64,000 nucleotides of DNA from Alkalimonas collagenimarina (GCF_030717845.1 NZ_JAUZVZ010000008.1:1-64000), one strand, 5' to 3'. Positions 45,059 to 56,654 are shown, counted from the first letter of the stretch. Made by a program: numbers and translations. The notes: a model not told the origin generated them from the sequence alone.

Positions 45059-45954
45059 CAGAAGTACCCCTCACGTTTCTTCAATTCCATACCGGACTGA
45101 TCCTGATCGATCACCCGCCCCTGACGTTCGGAGGTTCGGGCACGTAGCATTTCTTCGACGATGCCTTCTAAGGTGTTGGCCGTGGACTCAATGGCACCGG
45201 TTAGTGGGTAACAGCCAAGGGTACGAAAACGGACCGACTTGTGCTCAATCACCTCGCCCGGCTCAATCGGCATACGGTCGTCATCGACCATAATCAAGCT
45301 GCCATCGCGGGCCACAACAGGCCGTTCTTTGGCTAAATACAGCGGCACGATGTCGATGTTTTCCTGCAAAATGTATAGCCAGATATCCAGCTCGGTCCAG
45401 TTGGACAGTGGGAACACCCGGATGCTTTCGCCCTCATTGATGGAGCTGTTGTACAGGTTCCACAGTTCAGGACGCTGGTTTTTTGGGTCCCAACGGTGGT
45501 GTTTATCGCGGAAGGAAAACACCCGTTCTTTGGCGCGGGATTTTTCTTCATCGCGACGGGCGCCACCAAAGGCTGCATCAAAACCGTATTGATTCAGTGC
45601 CTGCTTTAGCCCCTGAGTTTTCATCACATCGGTGTGCTTAGCACTGCCATGGACAAAGGGGCTGATATTCATCGCCAGCCCTTCCGGGTTTTTATGCACC
45701 AGTAAGTCGACGTTGTAATCTTTAGCGACCCGATCACGGAACTGGATCATCTCGCGAAATTTCCAGTTGGTATCCACATGCAGTAGTGGAAATGGAATTT
45801 TGCCGGGGGCAAAGGCTTTGCGTGCCAAATGCAGCAGCACCGATGAATCCTTACCGATGGAATACAGCATCACCGGCTTTTTAAACTCGGCGGCGACTTC
45901 GCGGAAAATATGAATGCTTTCCGCTTCCAGTTGTTGTAAATGCGATAACGCCAT
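45058..45954 (-). CDS. cysD: Sulfate adenylyltransferase subunit 2
   Basis: 298 residues. PP-loop ATP pyrophosphatase-type fold with the motif [13 protein letters not shown], then [12 protein letters not shown] and [14 protein letters not shown]. It catalyses adenylyl transfer from ATP to sulfate with CysN. It is 11 bp after cysG and directly before cysN, so cotranscribed. E. coli CysD is of the same length. Confidence 0.97.
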   Translation of the reverse strand: MALSHLQQLEAESIHIFREVAAEFKKPVMLYSIGKDSSVLLHLARKAFAPGKIPFPLLHVDTNWKFREMIQFRDRVAKDYNVDLLVHKNPEGLAMNISPFVHGSAKHTDVMKTQGLKQALNQYGFDAAFGGARRDEEKSRAKERVFSFRDKHHRWDPKNQRPELWNLYNSSINEGESIRVFPLSNWTELDIWLYILQENIDIVPLYLAKERPVVARDGSLIMVDDDRMPIEPGEVIEHKSVRFRTLGCYPLTGAIESTANTLEGIVEEMLRARTSERQGRVIDQDQSGMELKKREGYF

Positions 45955-45965
45955 CTGTGTTACTC

Positions 45966-47372
45966 CTAGGCTGCTTCAGTTGTGCTGTGCTTAGCAGCGA
46001 CCGTGTGAAACCATTGCAAGTTGGAGGCTAAAGCCACCACTTCACCAATAATAATAAGTGCCGGGCTGCTCAGTTGATGCTGGTTGATCAGCGCCGGTAG
46101 TTGTTCTAGCGTGCCGGTGACGCTGCGCTGCTCTGGCCGGGTACCATTTTCGACAATCGCCACCGGCGTATTGGCATCCCGCCCATGGCTGATCAGTTGT
46201 TCGGTCAGGGTGGTGCTGTTAATTAAACCCATATACACCACCAAGGTTTGTCTGGCTTTGGCCAAAGAGGCCCAGTCTGGTTCATCACCATTGGCACGGC
46301 AGTGGCCAGTCACCAGCTGTACCGTTTGCGCATAGTCGCGATGCGTCAGCGGAATACCGGCATAGGCAGCGCAACCAGCGGCAGCAGTGACGCCCGGCAC
46401 CACATAATAACGAATGTCTGCAGCGGCCAGTGCTTCACATTCTTCGCCGCCACGGCCATAAATAAAAGGGTCACCACCTTTTAACCGGCAAACCCGCTGG
46501 CCAGCCTGAGCCAGCTTGACCAATAATGCGTTGATCTCATCCTGTGGCAAGCTGTGAAAGCCGGCCTGCTTGGCCACGCTGATGCGCTCGGCATCGCGTC
46601 GTGCTAAGGCTAGTATATCATCGCTGACTAAGCCATCATGCACGATGACATCGGCTTGTTGCATGTACTGCATGGCTTTGATAGTCAATAATTCCGGATC
46701 ACCGGGCCCTGCACCAACAATGTAGACTTCGCCCTGATTCGGCGAAAAATCAGCCAATTGCTGTTGAAACAGTTGCTCAGTCGCTTGCTGGCGGCCACTG
46801 GCGATCAACTGTTGAGCCGGGCCACTAAACCAACGCTCCCAAAAATCACGGCGCTGATCTATGGTCGGCAGTGCGGCTTTGACCTGATCACGACAGCGGG
46901 CGGCAAACTGGCCCATTAAACTGATGGATTGCGGCAGTAATTGCTCCACTTTTTCGCGGATACGACGCGCCAGCACGGGGGCATTGCCACCGGAGGAAAT
47001 AGCCACCACGATAGGGCTGCGATCGACAATGGCCGGGAAAATAAAGTTGCCATGCTCGGGATCATCGACTGCATTGATCCAGATATTAGCGGCTTGAGCG
47101 GCTTGATAAATCTCAGCATTAACCGCAGGCTTATCAGTGGCGGCAATAATCAGCTTGTAGCCAGCAATCTCGTGCTGACCAAAGCGTTGATAGAGGCAGT
47201 TTAATTGCTCACCAGCCAGTGCCTCCACTTCAGCACAGATGCTCGGAGCCAATACTGTGATTTTTGCACCGGCAGCCAGCAGCAGCTGTATTTTACGCAG
47301 CGCAACCGGCCCGCCACCGACGACCAGCACGGGTTGTTGCTGCAATTGCGTAAAAATAGGTAAGAAGTCCAT
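45966..47372 (-). CDS. cysG: Siroheme synthase (trifunctional CysG)
   Basis: 468 residues. The N-terminal third is a precorrin-2 dehydrogenase/ferrochelatase with an NAD loop [15 protein letters not shown]; the C-terminal two-thirds is the uroporphyrinogen-III methyltransferase with [25 protein letters not shown] and [11 protein letters not shown]. It makes siroheme, the cofactor of sulfite reductase (cysI at the right edge). It is the first gene of the sulfate operon; the 242-bp gap to rhlE on the other strand must hold its promoter. I see no other gene in that gap. Confidence 0.96.
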   Translation of the reverse strand: MDFLPIFTQLQQQPVLVVGGGPVALRKIQLLLAAGAKITVLAPSICAEVEALAGEQLNCLYQRFGQHEIAGYKLIIAATDKPAVNAEIYQAAQAANIWINAVDDPEHGNFIFPAIVDRSPIVVAISSGGNAPVLARRIREKVEQLLPQSISLMGQFAARCRDQVKAALPTIDQRRDFWERWFSGPAQQLIASGRQQATEQLFQQQLADFSPNQGEVYIVGAGPGDPELLTIKAMQYMQQADVIVHDGLVSDDILALARRDAERISVAKQAGFHSLPQDEINALLVKLAQAGQRVCRLKGGDPFIYGRGGEECEALAAADIRYYVVPGVTAAAGCAAYAGIPLTHRDYAQTVQLVTGHCRANGDEPDWASLAKARQTLVVYMGLINSTTLTEQLISHGRDANTPVAIVENGTRPEQRSVTGTLEQLPALINQHQLSSPALIIIGEVVALASNLQWFHTVAAKHSTTEAA

Positions 47373-47614
47373 CGGGTGCCTCTGTTATCGGGCCATCAAG
47401 CCAATTCGTCAGCGTATAGAATAGCCGTCTGCATGGCCTTAATAAAAGAATGGATCGCGCTCAGATATAACCAAAAGGAATTAAGAGTAGATCTTCTATG
47501 CTCTCAAGCACAAAGCTTAGGCTGGTATTGGGATAAAGATAGCGATTTGAGGCCAGATCCTGTATCCTGCCCGGCTGCCATTCTGGCGATATTTTGCACA
47601 ACAAGTGAGAATCT

Positions 47615-48904
47615 ATGAGTTTTGCCTCTCTGGGCTTATCGGCCCCCCTGCTGGCTGCCATTACAGCCGAAGGTTACGACACCCCTTCACCTATTCAGGC
47701 GCAAGCCATTCCAGCCGTGTTGGCTGGGCGAGATTTAATGGCGGCTGCCCAGACTGGCACCGGCAAGACCGCGGGTTTTACCCTGCCTATTTTACAGATC
47801 CTCGCCAAAGGCAAGCCGGCGCAGGCCAATCAGGCGCGGGCACTTATTTTAACGCCGACGCGTGAGTTGGCAGCTCAGGTAGCGGACAGTGTTGAGCGTT
47901 ATGGTCGTGGTCTGCCCCTTCGTTCCACGGTGGTGTTTGGTGGTGTAAAAATTAACCCGCAAATGCAGAAACTGCGTAAAGGCGTCGATATACTGGTGGC
48001 AACACCTGGCCGTTTGTTGGATTTGTATCAGCAAAATGCCATTCGCTTTAATCAGCTGGAAGTGCTGGTGCTGGATGAAGCCGATCGAATGTTGGATATG
48101 GGCTTTATTCGCGATATTCGTAAAATTCTGGCGTTTTTACCAAAGCAGCGGCAGAACCTGCTGTTTTCGGCGACCTTCTCTACTGAGATCCGCGCGTTGG
48201 CAAAAACCATGGTCAACAACCCGTTGGAAGTGTCGGTCAGCCCGGAAAACACCACCGCTGAGCGCGTCGAGCAAAGCGTCTATGCGGTTGATAAAAGCCG
48301 TAAAGCTGCGATGTTGATTGATTTGGTGGTTGATAACAACTGGCAGCAGGTATTGGTGTTTACCAAAACCAAACATGGCGCCAACAAGCTGACCAAGCAA
48401 CTGGAAGCTGTGGGCATTCAGGCGGCAGCCATTCATGGTAATAAAAGTCAGGCCGCACGGACCAAAGCATTAGCCAACTTTAAAAGCGGCGATACCCGCG
48501 TGCTGGTAGCGACTGATATTGCTGCCCGTGGTTTGGATATTGATCAATTGCCGCAAGTGGTGAATTACGATTTACCCAATGTGCCGGAAGATTATGTGCA
48601 TCGTATTGGCCGGACGGGTCGTGCTGGCGCCAGTGGCCATGCGGTATCACTGGTCTGTGCCGATGACGTGAAACTGCTGCGTGATATTGAGCGGGTCATT
48701 AAACAAAAGATCCCTCGTGCTCAGCTGGAAGGCTACCAACCGGTGCATCCATTGCCGGAGACGGGCCCCTTAACGGCACCACGGCAACACAAGCCAAAAC
48801 GGCCGAAAACCCAACATCAGGATGGTCAGCGTAGTACGGGTTCGGCGACGGCTAAAGCCCGCAGTCAGCGCAGTCGTCCGGCCAGAACGCCGAACGCAGG
48901 TTAA
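47615..48904 (+). CDS. rhlE: DEAD-box RNA helicase RhlE
   Basis: 429 residues. Helicase motifs in order: Q-motif region [11 protein letters not shown] (AQTGTGKT), Ia (PTRELAAQ), II (LDEADRML), III (FSATF), V ([12 protein letters not shown]) and VI (HRIGRTGR). The C-terminal 60 residues are basic and rich in Pro, Gln, Thr and Arg, as in RhlE proteins that act on rRNA during ribosome assembly and in the cold. It stands alone on the plus strand, divergent from cysG and convergent with katG. Confidence 0.95.
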   Translation: MSFASLGLSAPLLAAITAEGYDTPSPIQAQAIPAVLAGRDLMAAAQTGTGKTAGFTLPILQILAKGKPAQANQARALILTPTRELAAQVADSVERYGRGLPLRSTVVFGGVKINPQMQKLRKGVDILVATPGRLLDLYQQNAIRFNQLEVLVLDEADRMLDMGFIRDIRKILAFLPKQRQNLLFSATFSTEIRALAKTMVNNPLEVSVSPENTTAERVEQSVYAVDKSRKAAMLIDLVVDNNWQQVLVFTKTKHGANKLTKQLEAVGIQAAAIHGNKSQAARTKALANFKSGDTRVLVATDIAARGLDIDQLPQVVNYDLPNVPEDYVHRIGRTGRAGASGHAVSLVCADDVKLLRDIERVIKQKIPRAQLEGYQPVHPLPETGPLTAPRQHKPKRPKTQHQDGQRSTGSATAKARSQRSRPARTPNAG

Positions 48905-48948
48905 TGCGCAGACATGATCTAGCGCTATGATGTAGGGTTTATAACCAT

Positions 48949-48976
48949 AAAAAAGGGCCAACAGGCCCTTTTTTGG
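48949..48976. terminator. Bidirectional terminator between rhlE and katG
   Basis: Perfect 11-bp stem AAAAAAGGGCC/GGCCCTTTTTT with a 4-nt loop. The A-run and T-run allow it to serve both convergent genes. Confidence 0.88.
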
Positions 48977-49001
48977 TGTTTAGAATGACACTCAGCTTTG
49001 G

Positions 49002-51266
49002 TTAGCGATCCAAGTTCATCACTTTGGTCCAGGCGGCTACAAAGTCGTCAACAAACTTTTGTTTGGACGTGTCAAATGCATAGACTTCCGCAATTGCGCG
49101 CAGCTCTGAGTTGGAGCCAAAGATCAAGTCAACCGAGGTTGCCGACCACTTTGGTTCGCCGCTAGCGCGATCCAACCCCTGGTAAACGCCGTCATCGTCA
49201 GCCTTTTTCCATACGGTAGACATATCGAGCAAGTTGACAAAAAAGTCGTTGTTTAAGGTGCCGGGGTTCGATGTAAATACGCCATGTTGAGCGCCTTGGT
49301 AGTTGGCATCAAGAGCGCGCAAGCCGCCAACCAAAACGGTCATTTCGGGCACCGATAGATCCAGTTGAGCCGCTTTATCCACCAGCATTTCAGTCGGAGA
49401 CTTGTAGCTGGCATCGACATCAAAGTAGTTTCTAAAGCCATCAGAGGTCAACTCGAGTTGATTGAAGGAGTTGACATCAGTGAACGCTTGCGTCGCGTCA
49501 CCACGACCCGGCTTGAAGGGCACTGCAATGCTATAACCGGCATCTTTCGCCGCTTTTTCTATCGCAACAGCGCCACCCAGTACAATTAAATCAGCCAGAG
49601 ATACTTTGCGTCTGCTTTTATTGAAGTCGCTTTGAATGGCCGTTAATGCCTGTAGCACTTTGGCAGTTTCTTCAGGGTTATTGACGGCCCAGTCTTTTTG
49701 AGGGGCTAATGCAATGCGGGCACCATCTGCACCTCCACGCATATCTGAGCTGCGGTAGCTGGCGGCAGAGCCCCAGGCGACACGGACCAACTCAGGAACG
49801 GTCAGGCCAGATTCTAAGATAGCCGTTTTCAGGCGATTGACATCCCGACTGTTGATGGTGGAACGGGTGTTATCATCAATCGGATCCTGCCATACCTGTA
49901 CTTCAGCAGGGACCTCTTTGCCTAAAAAGTTACGCGGAGGACCCATATCTCGGTGGGTTAGTTTGTACCATGCTTTGGCAAAGGCTAACCGGTACTCTTC
50001 TGGGTTGGCCAGAAAACGCTCTGCTATTTTTTTATACTCCGGATCGAATTTAAGCGCTAAATCCGCGGTCGTCATGACCGGTGGGTTAAACTTTCCTTCG
50101 ATATGTGCATCCGGTACTGAGGAATGCAGCGATTCATCGGTTGGGATCCACTGAATCGCACCAGCCGGACTGCGTGTTTGCTCCCATTCAAAGTTTAACA
50201 AGTTGCTTAAGTACAGCGTAGTCCAGCGTGTTGGTGCCTGCGTCCACGCACCCTCTAAGCCACTGGTAATGGTATCTTCCGAATGCCCTTTACCGCAGCT
50301 GTTTTTCCAGCCGAGGCCTTGCTCTTCAATGCCCGCGGCACCAGGCTCTGCCCCCAGGCAATCATCAGGCTTGTGCGCGCCGTGCATCTTACCAAAGGTA
50401 TGGCCACCAGCAATAAGTGCTACCGTTTCTTCATCGTTCATGGCCATACGATCAAAGGCAACACGAATGTTTTTCGCCGAACCTACAGGATCAGGCACTC
50501 CTCTTGGCCCTTCCGGGTTGACGTAAATAAGCCCCATGTGGGTCGCGCCTAAAGGCCGTTGTAGCTCGCCATCAACATCTTCACGATCGCTGGCCAGCAT
50601 TTCAACTTCAGGGCCCCAATAAACTAAATCCGGTTCCCAATCATCGGCACGACCACCGGCAAAACCGAAGGTTTCAAACCCCATGTTTTCTAAAGCGACA
50701 TTGCCAGCCAAGACGATGAGATCTGACCATGATAAGGATTCACCATATTTCTGCTTAATGGGCCAGAGTAAACGCCGGGCTTTGTCTAAACTCGCATTAT
50801 CTGGCCAACTGTTGAGTGGATCAAAGCGTTGTTGGCCGCCACCTGCGCCACCACGGCCATCCAAGGTCCGGTAAGTACCCGCGCTGTGCCACGTCATGCG
50901 GATAAAGAAAGGGCCATAGTTACCGAAATCTGCCGGCCACCAATCTTGTGAAGTGGTCAACAGTTGATCGATGTCTTGTTTGACTTGGTCAAGGTCAAGC
51001 TTGCTAAAGGCTTCAGCATAACTAAAGTTAGCGCCATAGGGGTTGGAACGAACATCATGGGCGCGCAGTGGTGACAAATCGAGCTGATCCGGCCACCAAA
51101 ATTGATTGTTTCGTACTGCGCCTACAGTGGCCGTTCCTGAGCCGACGGCTCCTTGTGGTTTACTCATCTCGGCTGTTTGTGAGTTCGCAAAAACCGAGCC
51201 AGATGCCAGCAAGATGCTCATCATGCCAGCCAACATTGATCTATTAAAATGCGGTCGTTTCATCAT
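49002..51266 (-). CDS. katG: Catalase-peroxidase KatG with an export signal
   Basis: 754 residues, two fused class-I peroxidase domains. Distal heme site RMTWHS, with the Tyr in [10 protein letters not shown] and a Met in AMNDEET as partners of the Trp-Tyr-Met adduct needed for catalase activity, and proximal His in AGGHTFGK. The N-terminus [28 protein letters not shown] is a cleavable signal peptide, absent from cytosolic KatG, so the enzyme should be periplasmic, like KatP of some enterobacteria. It breaks down H2O2 and some organic peroxides. The upstream region 51267-51515 is AT-rich; no clear OxyR site was found. Confidence 0.94.
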   Translation of the reverse strand: MMKRPHFNRSMLAGMMSILLASGSVFANSQTAEMSKPQGAVGSGTATVGAVRNNQFWWPDQLDLSPLRAHDVRSNPYGANFSYAEAFSKLDLDQVKQDIDQLLTTSQDWWPADFGNYGPFFIRMTWHSAGTYRTLDGRGGAGGGQQRFDPLNSWPDNASLDKARRLLWPIKQKYGESLSWSDLIVLAGNVALENMGFETFGFAGGRADDWEPDLVYWGPEVEMLASDREDVDGELQRPLGATHMGLIYVNPEGPRGVPDPVGSAKNIRVAFDRMAMNDEETVALIAGGHTFGKMHGAHKPDDCLGAEPGAAGIEEQGLGWKNSCGKGHSEDTITSGLEGAWTQAPTRWTTLYLSNLLNFEWEQTRSPAGAIQWIPTDESLHSSVPDAHIEGKFNPPVMTTADLALKFDPEYKKIAERFLANPEEYRLAFAKAWYKLTHRDMGPPRNFLGKEVPAEVQVWQDPIDDNTRSTINSRDVNRLKTAILESGLTVPELVRVAWGSAASYRSSDMRGGADGARIALAPQKDWAVNNPEETAKVLQALTAIQSDFNKSRRKVSLADLIVLGGAVAIEKAAKDAGYSIAVPFKPGRGDATQAFTDVNSFNQLELTSDGFRNYFDVDASYKSPTEMLVDKAAQLDLSVPEMTVLVGGLRALDANYQGAQHGVFTSNPGTLNNDFFVNLLDMSTVWKKADDDGVYQGLDRASGEPKWSATSVDLIFGSNSELRAIAEVYAFDTSKQKFVDDFVAAWTKVMNLDR

Positions 51267-51515
51267 TTATTTCCTTCAGGTTAAGAGTTTGCTTCAACGC
51301 CACGGTGGGTTGATATGCAAGAACAGGTCGCCTTTGCCTCTAAATAAGCATTGAGCAACTGGCTTGTATGCACAGCAAACGAGCCCAACTGCCTTTGCGT
51401 CGCAAAGTAACCTTGAAGATAGTATAGTAAGGTTTTAATAGTATATTGTGATTTAAATCGATTACCCTAATTTAAAAAATAGATTTAAATGTGCTGGCTT
51501 GTTCTGATGCATCGT

Positions 51516-52283
51516 TTACGGCAGCTTCAAATGACGACCACCATCCAAGGCGAGTACGCGGCCGGTGATGTAACGGCTATGAAGTAAATACAGCAGGCTG
51601 TTGAGTACTTCATCTGGCCCCGGTGCGGTAGCCATTAATGATTTTGCTAAGGCCTTTTCGCGATAGGCTGCATCATCGCCCTCATTAAACATCAATAAAG
51701 CCGGTGCAATCGCGTTGACTTTCACGCCGGGTGCCAGCTTTCTGGCCAATGACAGTGTCAGATTTTCAAGCGCAGCTTTCGACGCCGCATAGGCTTGGTG
51801 TTTGCTGCTACCGACACTGGCGACGAAATCGGTGAGATGAACGATATCAGTAGGCTCGGTGCCAACGGTTAACTGCGGCAGCAAAGCCCGGTTAAGTAAA
51901 AAAGGAGCTCTGGCATGAACCTGTTGCATGGCGTCAAACACCTTGGCATCTTGCTGCAATTGCCCGAGTACACTGCCGGATGGCTGGCGTTGATGCAAAG
52001 GTGGATCAGGTTGCCAACTGGATGCATTATGAATCAGAGCCCGGATAGTCGGGTATACGGCCAATGCCTCGACAAAGGCAGCAATGTCATTCAGTGATTG
52101 AAAGTCGGCATAAATACAATGGGCCCCTGCACTTCGAAGCGCTTTGATGCCAGCGGATTCTTTGCGATAACTGACTGCGATCTGATAGCCTTGTTGCAGT
52201 AAGGCTATCGCACAGTGCAAGCCTACCCGCTGGCCCGCACCGGTGATCACAATGACGCCTTTTGGGTTTGGTTCAATCTGCAT
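51516..52283 (-). CDS. folM: Short-chain reductase, probably dihydromonapterin/dihydrofolate reductase FolM
   Basis: 255 residues from ATG 52283; the frame opens to 52436 but the added part is low in coding character and overlaps the start of the opposite gene. Nucleotide loop TGAGQRVG (TGxxxRxG, as in FolM and pteridine reductases), YAASK (YxxxK) active site with HLTDFVAS before it, and LALDGGRHL at the end. FolM reduces dihydromonapterin or dihydrofolate with NADPH. A generic SDR role cannot be excluded. It is divergent from the serine hydrolase gene. Confidence 0.68.
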   Translation of the reverse strand: MQIEPNPKGVIVITGAGQRVGLHCAIALLQQGYQIAVSYRKESAGIKALRSAGAHCIYADFQSLNDIAAFVEALAVYPTIRALIHNASSWQPDPPLHQRQPSGSVLGQLQQDAKVFDAMQQVHARAPFLLNRALLPQLTVGTEPTDIVHLTDFVASVGSSKHQAYAASKAALENLTLSLARKLAPGVKVNAIAPALLMFNEGDDAAYREKALAKSLMATAPGPDEVLNSLLYLLHSRYITGRVLALDGGRHLKLP

Positions 52284-52434
52284 AGGTTGGTTATCCCTGT
52301 CTGAAAGGGGATCAGTACGCACCGTGGCTGAAAAAGGATTAGTTCTGCTATTGATACCTACCTCTGCAATCATTGCAGCTGACCGACCGGATCGGCTAGT
52401 ATGCTGGCCTTGATTGATTTGCCACGAGGGCTGC

Positions 52435-54015
52435 ATGCATTTATTTTTTACTTCTTCTCATTCGTTTCGTCAGGTCTTGCTGAGCACTGTAGCTGTGGTA
52501 ATGCTGGCAGGTTGTGCACCTGGTACGACTCAATCAGAGCCGCTGGCTGGGCTGGATACGTGGATTGAGCAAGGCCGCAGCGATTGGCAGTTGCCGGGTA
52601 TGGCTGTGGCTGTTGTGTATCAGGATCAGCTGATTTACGTCAAGGGCTTTGGCACGCTGGGGTTAGACTCTGAGCTGCCGGTGAACGAGCATACGCTGTT
52701 TGGCGTTGCCTCCACCAGCAAGGCAATGACAGCTACCGCGCTGGGTATCCTGGTAGATGAAGGCAAGTTGCAGTGGGATGATAAAGTCATCGACCATCTG
52801 CCATACTTTCAGCTGGCAGATGATTGGGTCACGGAGGAAGTTCGTATTCGTGATTTGCTAACGCATCAGGTAGGCTTGGGCCGCATCACTGGTAATCGCA
52901 TTCAGTTTATGCCGACGGCCAGCCGTGAGCAGGTGATCCGGCAGATGCAGTATCATGAGTTTGAGCAGCCGTTTCGCAGCAGTTTCGTTTACAGCAACGT
53001 CATGTACTCAGTGGCTGGCGAAGTGGTTGCGGCAGTCAGTGGCCAAAGCTGGGATGAATTTATCCAGCAACGTCTGTTCCAGCCCCTGACGATGCAGCGC
53101 AGCAATACGTCTATTACCCAATTTATGCCAGATGATGCCAATATTGCCTTGCCTCACCAGTTTATCGACGGCGCAGTGGTGCCCATCGCCCGACGCAACT
53201 TTGATAATGTCGGCCCGTCGGCCTCAGTCAACAGCAGTGTGTACGATATGGCGCAGTGGTTGCGTTTCAACTTAGGTGAGGCCGGAGTTTATCAGGGCCA
53301 AAGGTTGGTGAGCGATGACGTGATGGCCGAACTGTTTACCCCGCAAGTGGTCGTCAGCCGTGCCAGCCGTACCGAGCCCGTTCGTGCCTATGGCCTCGGT
53401 TGGTATTTAGAAGATTACCGTGGTTTCGCAACTGCCAGTCATGGCGGGGCCACCGATGGTTTTAATACCCACATTACCTTAGTGCCAGAGCTGGAGCTGG
53501 GCATCATTGTGATTGGCAATACCTTTGAAAACTTCCGCCCGGCGGTAACCCGAACCATCATCGATCGTATGGCTGGTTTATCTGCACAAGACTGGCATCA
53601 GCATTACTTTTCGCAGTACCAACGCGACTTTGCCGAAGCCAGTGCAGCGCGCCAGCAGATTGAGCAACAGCGCCAAGCGGATAGTGCAGCGAGTTTGACA
53701 CCTGAACAGATCACTGGCCGTTATCGGCATGATTTGTATGGTAGTGCCGAAGTGCAGCACCATGACAATGGTCAGCTGCGGCTGGAGTTCTGGGATGATG
53801 CTGTATCAGTTCTGACCCTGGAGCATTGGCAGGGCGATACGTACCGGGCACATTGGCACAACAAAGCGCAACGCGAGAAGTTTGTCCATTTTGCTATGAA
53901 TGACCAAGGCCAACTGGAGCTTCAGGTCGAATGGACTTTACGACCCCAGTTGTTGCAAGTCGGCATTTACCCGGCTCCCTACATGCGCAGCACTGTGTTC
54001 AAAAAGAGTGAGTGA
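52435..54015 (+). CDS. Serine hydrolase lipoprotein (class C beta-lactamase fold)
   Basis: 526 residues. Start ATG 52435 with GAGGG upstream. Lipobox LAGC in a normal signal peptide. The beta-lactamase/transpeptidase-like domain (about 30-370) has the SxxK nucleophile motif STSK and a YSN (YxN) motif; the third motif is HGGATDG (HxG). The C-terminal part (about 410-526) is a DUF3471-like lipocalin-type domain. Such proteins act as peptidases, esterases or D-aminopeptidases, not necessarily beta-lactamases. It is anchored in the envelope; the substrate is unknown. Confidence 0.86.
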   Translation: MHLFFTSSHSFRQVLLSTVAVVMLAGCAPGTTQSEPLAGLDTWIEQGRSDWQLPGMAVAVVYQDQLIYVKGFGTLGLDSELPVNEHTLFGVASTSKAMTATALGILVDEGKLQWDDKVIDHLPYFQLADDWVTEEVRIRDLLTHQVGLGRITGNRIQFMPTASREQVIRQMQYHEFEQPFRSSFVYSNVMYSVAGEVVAAVSGQSWDEFIQQRLFQPLTMQRSNTSITQFMPDDANIALPHQFIDGAVVPIARRNFDNVGPSASVNSSVYDMAQWLRFNLGEAGVYQGQRLVSDDVMAELFTPQVVVSRASRTEPVRAYGLGWYLEDYRGFATASHGGATDGFNTHITLVPELELGIIVIGNTFENFRPAVTRTIIDRMAGLSAQDWHQHYFSQYQRDFAEASAARQQIEQQRQADSAASLTPEQITGRYRHDLYGSAEVQHHDNGQLRLEFWDDAVSVLTLEHWQGDTYRAHWHNKAQREKFVHFAMNDQGQLELQVEWTLRPQLLQVGIYPAPYMRSTVFKKSE

Positions 54016-54043
54016 TAAAAAAACGGCAACCCGAAGGTTGCCG
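54016..54043 (-). terminator. Terminator after ahpF
   Basis: On the minus strand CGGCAACC-TTCG-GGTTGCCG (8-bp stem, stable tetraloop) is followed by TTTTTTTAT. It lies about 25 bp past the ahpF stop codon. Confidence 0.88.
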
Positions 54044-54065
54044 CAAAGGGGACGCGCTTATGAAA

Positions 54066-55610
54066 TTAGTGGCGGATCAGATAGTCAAAGGCACCGAGTG
54101 AAGCATTGGCACCACTGCCCATTGCAATAACGATCTGCTTATAGGGCACGGTGGTGGCATCACCGGCAGCAAACACACCTGGCAGTGAGGTCTGGCCGCG
54201 CTCGTCGACGATGATTTCACCGCGCGGGCTTAATTCTAACGCACCACGAAGCCATTCGGTGTTCGGTACCAGACCGATTTGTACGAAAATACCTGCCAGC
54301 TCGACTTTATGAGTTTCACCGCTCGCCCGATCTTTGTAGTTTAGGCCAGTGACGCGGTTGCCATCTCCCAATACCTCGGTGGTTTCGGCCTCGGCAATGA
54401 TGGTGATATTGCCCATCGAATGCGCTTTTTTCACCAGCACGGCATCGGCGCGCAGTTCGGCGGCAAATTCCAGCACAGTGACGTGCTCAACGATACCAGC
54501 CAAATCGATCGCTGCTTCAATACCGGAGTTACCACCGCCAATGACGGCAACTTTTTTGCCTTTAAACAAAGGGCCATCGCAATGCGGACAATAGGCGACA
54601 CCTTTGCCACGGTATTCCTGCTCACCCGGTACGTTCATTTCACGCCAGCGGGCACCGGGTGCCAGAATCAGTGTCTTGCTTTTCAGTACGGCACCATTGG
54701 CCAGCTCCAGCTCGACCTGTTCGCTTTTGCTGAGCTTGGTCGCGCGCTGGTTGTTCATAATATCGACTTCGTACTGGCGAACATGGGCTTCCAGTGCATT
54801 GACCAGCTTAGGGCCTTCGGTGTATTGCACTGAGATAAAGTTTTCAATACCTACGGTATCAGCGACCTGACCACCAAAGCGCTCGGCCAATACACCAGTG
54901 CGTAAGCCTTTACGAGCGGCATAAACGGCTGCGGAAGCACCGGCCGGGCCACCGCCCACTACCAAGACATCAAAAGGGTCTTTTTGCTTTAATGCATCGG
55001 CCTGACGGGCTTCGGCATTGACGTCGATTTTCTGGATAATACGTTCCAGCGTAATAGCGCCTTGTGAAAACTGCTCGCCATTCAGGAATACCGTTGGTAC
55101 TGCCATGACGTTACGGTCAGTCACTTCTTGCTGAAAAACGGCACCATCGATCATCACACTGGTGATGTCCGGGTTAATCGCTGCCATCATATTCAGAGCC
55201 TGCACCACTTCCGGGCAGGTTTGGCAGCTTAATGAGATAAAGGTTTCAAATTTGAAACTGCCCTTTAATTGGCGTACCTGCTCAATCAAATCAGTTTCAA
55301 TTTTAATCGGGTGTCCGCCTGAATGCAGCAAAGCCAACACCAAAGAAGTAAATTCATGCCCCAGTGGCACACCGGCAAAATTGATCGAGGTGTCTTTTTC
55401 CACCGAGCGGACTTGCATCGAAGGAATGCGCTCAGCGGCAGCATCGTCCCGACGTAAGGTCACTAAATCGGACAGTTCGGCGATTTCGGTCGCCAGTTCA
55501 TGCACTTCAGCTGCCTTGGCGCTATCGTCCAGAGATACGACCAATTCAACCTGACTTTTCAGGTTTTGCAGGTAAGTGTTCAGTTGTTGTTTCAGATTCG
55601 TATCTAACAT
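54066..55610 (-). CDS. ahpF: Alkyl hydroperoxide reductase subunit F
   Basis: 514 residues. The N-terminal thioredoxin-like pair carries the SCQTCPEV redox site (about residues 128-132); the C-terminal thioredoxin-reductase-like part has FAD and NADH loops ([32 protein letters not shown]) and the redox pair YCPHCDG. It passes electrons from NADH to AhpC. It lies 187 bp after ahpC on the same strand; a strong hairpin in that gap may reduce its transcription relative to ahpC. Confidence 0.97.
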   Translation of the reverse strand: MLDTNLKQQLNTYLQNLKSQVELVVSLDDSAKAAEVHELATEIAELSDLVTLRRDDAAAERIPSMQVRSVEKDTSINFAGVPLGHEFTSLVLALLHSGGHPIKIETDLIEQVRQLKGSFKFETFISLSCQTCPEVVQALNMMAAINPDITSVMIDGAVFQQEVTDRNVMAVPTVFLNGEQFSQGAITLERIIQKIDVNAEARQADALKQKDPFDVLVVGGGPAGASAAVYAARKGLRTGVLAERFGGQVADTVGIENFISVQYTEGPKLVNALEAHVRQYEVDIMNNQRATKLSKSEQVELELANGAVLKSKTLILAPGARWREMNVPGEQEYRGKGVAYCPHCDGPLFKGKKVAVIGGGNSGIEAAIDLAGIVEHVTVLEFAAELRADAVLVKKAHSMGNITIIAEAETTEVLGDGNRVTGLNYKDRASGETHKVELAGIFVQIGLVPNTEWLRGALELSPRGEIIVDERGQTSLPGVFAAGDATTVPYKQIVIAMGSGANASLGAFDYLIRH

Positions 55611-55666
55611 CGTTGTACTCCATAACGTGGCATTTTATTGCTGCCGTGCAGGCAAAAAGATAGTGT

Positions 55667-55690
55667 TGTCAGCGCCCGGAGGCGCTGACA
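55667..55690 (-). promoter_or_regulatory. Intercistronic hairpin between ahpC and ahpF
   Basis: Perfect 10-bp stem TGTCAGCGCC/GGCGCTGACA with a CGGA loop, no T-run. In a shared transcript it could protect the ahpC end from 3' exonucleases or partly stop polymerase, giving more AhpC than AhpF, as seen in relatives. Confidence 0.6.
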
Positions 55691-55797
55691 GAGACCAGTT
55701 AACTCATTAAACAGGGGAAGCCGGGACCAGCTTCTTGACATGAATGCTAAGAAGCGGGGTTCAGCAACCGCTGTCTGGCAACGGTCGGTGTAGCAAG

Positions 55798-56364
55798 TTA
55801 GATTTTACCTACTAAGTCCAAAGATGGAGCCAGCGTAGCTTCACCTGGTGTCCATTTAGCAGGACATACTTCGCCATCATGGTTCGCAACATACTGAGCA
55901 GCCTGTACTTTACGGAACAGTTCAGCAGCGCTACGGCCAATACCTAAGTCATGAATTTCAGCAACTTTGATTTCGCCCTCTGGGTTGATAACGAAAGTAC
56001 CACGCAGTGCCAAACCATCTTCTTCAATCATCACACCAAAGTTACGAGTGATGGCACCGGTTGGGTCGCCGATCATTGGGTACTGAATTTTCTTGATGGT
56101 TTCAGAAGCGTCATGCCATGCTTTGTGGGTGAAATGCGTATCAGTTGATACAGAGTACACTTCTACACCCATTTCCTGGAATTTAGCGTAGAAATCCGCT
56201 AAGTCGCCCAGCTCAGTTGGACAAACGAAGGTGAAATCGGCAGGGTAAAAACAGACCACAGCCCATTTGCCTAATAAATCCTGCTCGGTCACATCAACAA
56301 ATTTGCCATTGTGGAATGCGGTCGCTTTAAATGGCTTGATCTTAGTATTGATAATAGAAGACAT
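55798..56364 (-). CDS. ahpC: Alkyl hydroperoxide reductase subunit C (peroxiredoxin)
   Basis: 188 residues, typical 2-Cys peroxiredoxin. The peroxidatic Cys is in FTFVCPTEL (about residue 49), and the resolving Cys in GEVCPAKW near 168. It reduces H2O2 and alkyl hydroperoxides in the cytoplasm and is re-reduced by AhpF, encoded next. AAAGGAGT lies upstream of ATG 56364. The upstream region contains only a partial OxyR-like pattern. Confidence 0.97.
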   Translation of the reverse strand: MSSIINTKIKPFKATAFHNGKFVDVTEQDLLGKWAVVCFYPADFTFVCPTELGDLADFYAKFQEMGVEVYSVSTDTHFTHKAWHDASETIKKIQYPMIGDPTGAITRNFGVMIEEDGLALRGTFVINPEGEIKVAEIHDLGIGRSAAELFRKVQAAQYVANHDGEVCPAKWTPGEATLAPSLDLVGKI

Positions 56365-56654
56365 CGTCTTACTCCTTTAGGTTAATGATTGGGTGTGTCT
56401 CAACTGCAGCTACTTTATCAAGCTACAGATTTATTTTAAAACGAATAAAACAAATAGGTTTAATCGTTTTTATCGATAACGATATTGTCATCCTGTGCTT
56501 ACTGCTCGCAACTCACTATAGATTAGGGCTGATAGCGCATTTCTCAATGGTGACTTTGCCATTCATCAGCTAAAAACAGCAGGTTCAGTGTATGCACTGG
56601 CTGGATCTTGGCATAAGATAATGACCATTCGATGATGTTTACCGATGGAGCGCA

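Noticed and set aside
47376-47618. 80-codon open frame between cysG and rhlE
   Set aside because: It runs through the promoter region of both divergent genes, lacks a ribosome site, and overlaps the rhlE start.
56454-56490. Possible OxyR site upstream of ahpC
   Set aside because: Only the first ATAG and a few scattered bases match the four-element OxyR consensus; the other tetranucleotides do not fit at the required spacing.
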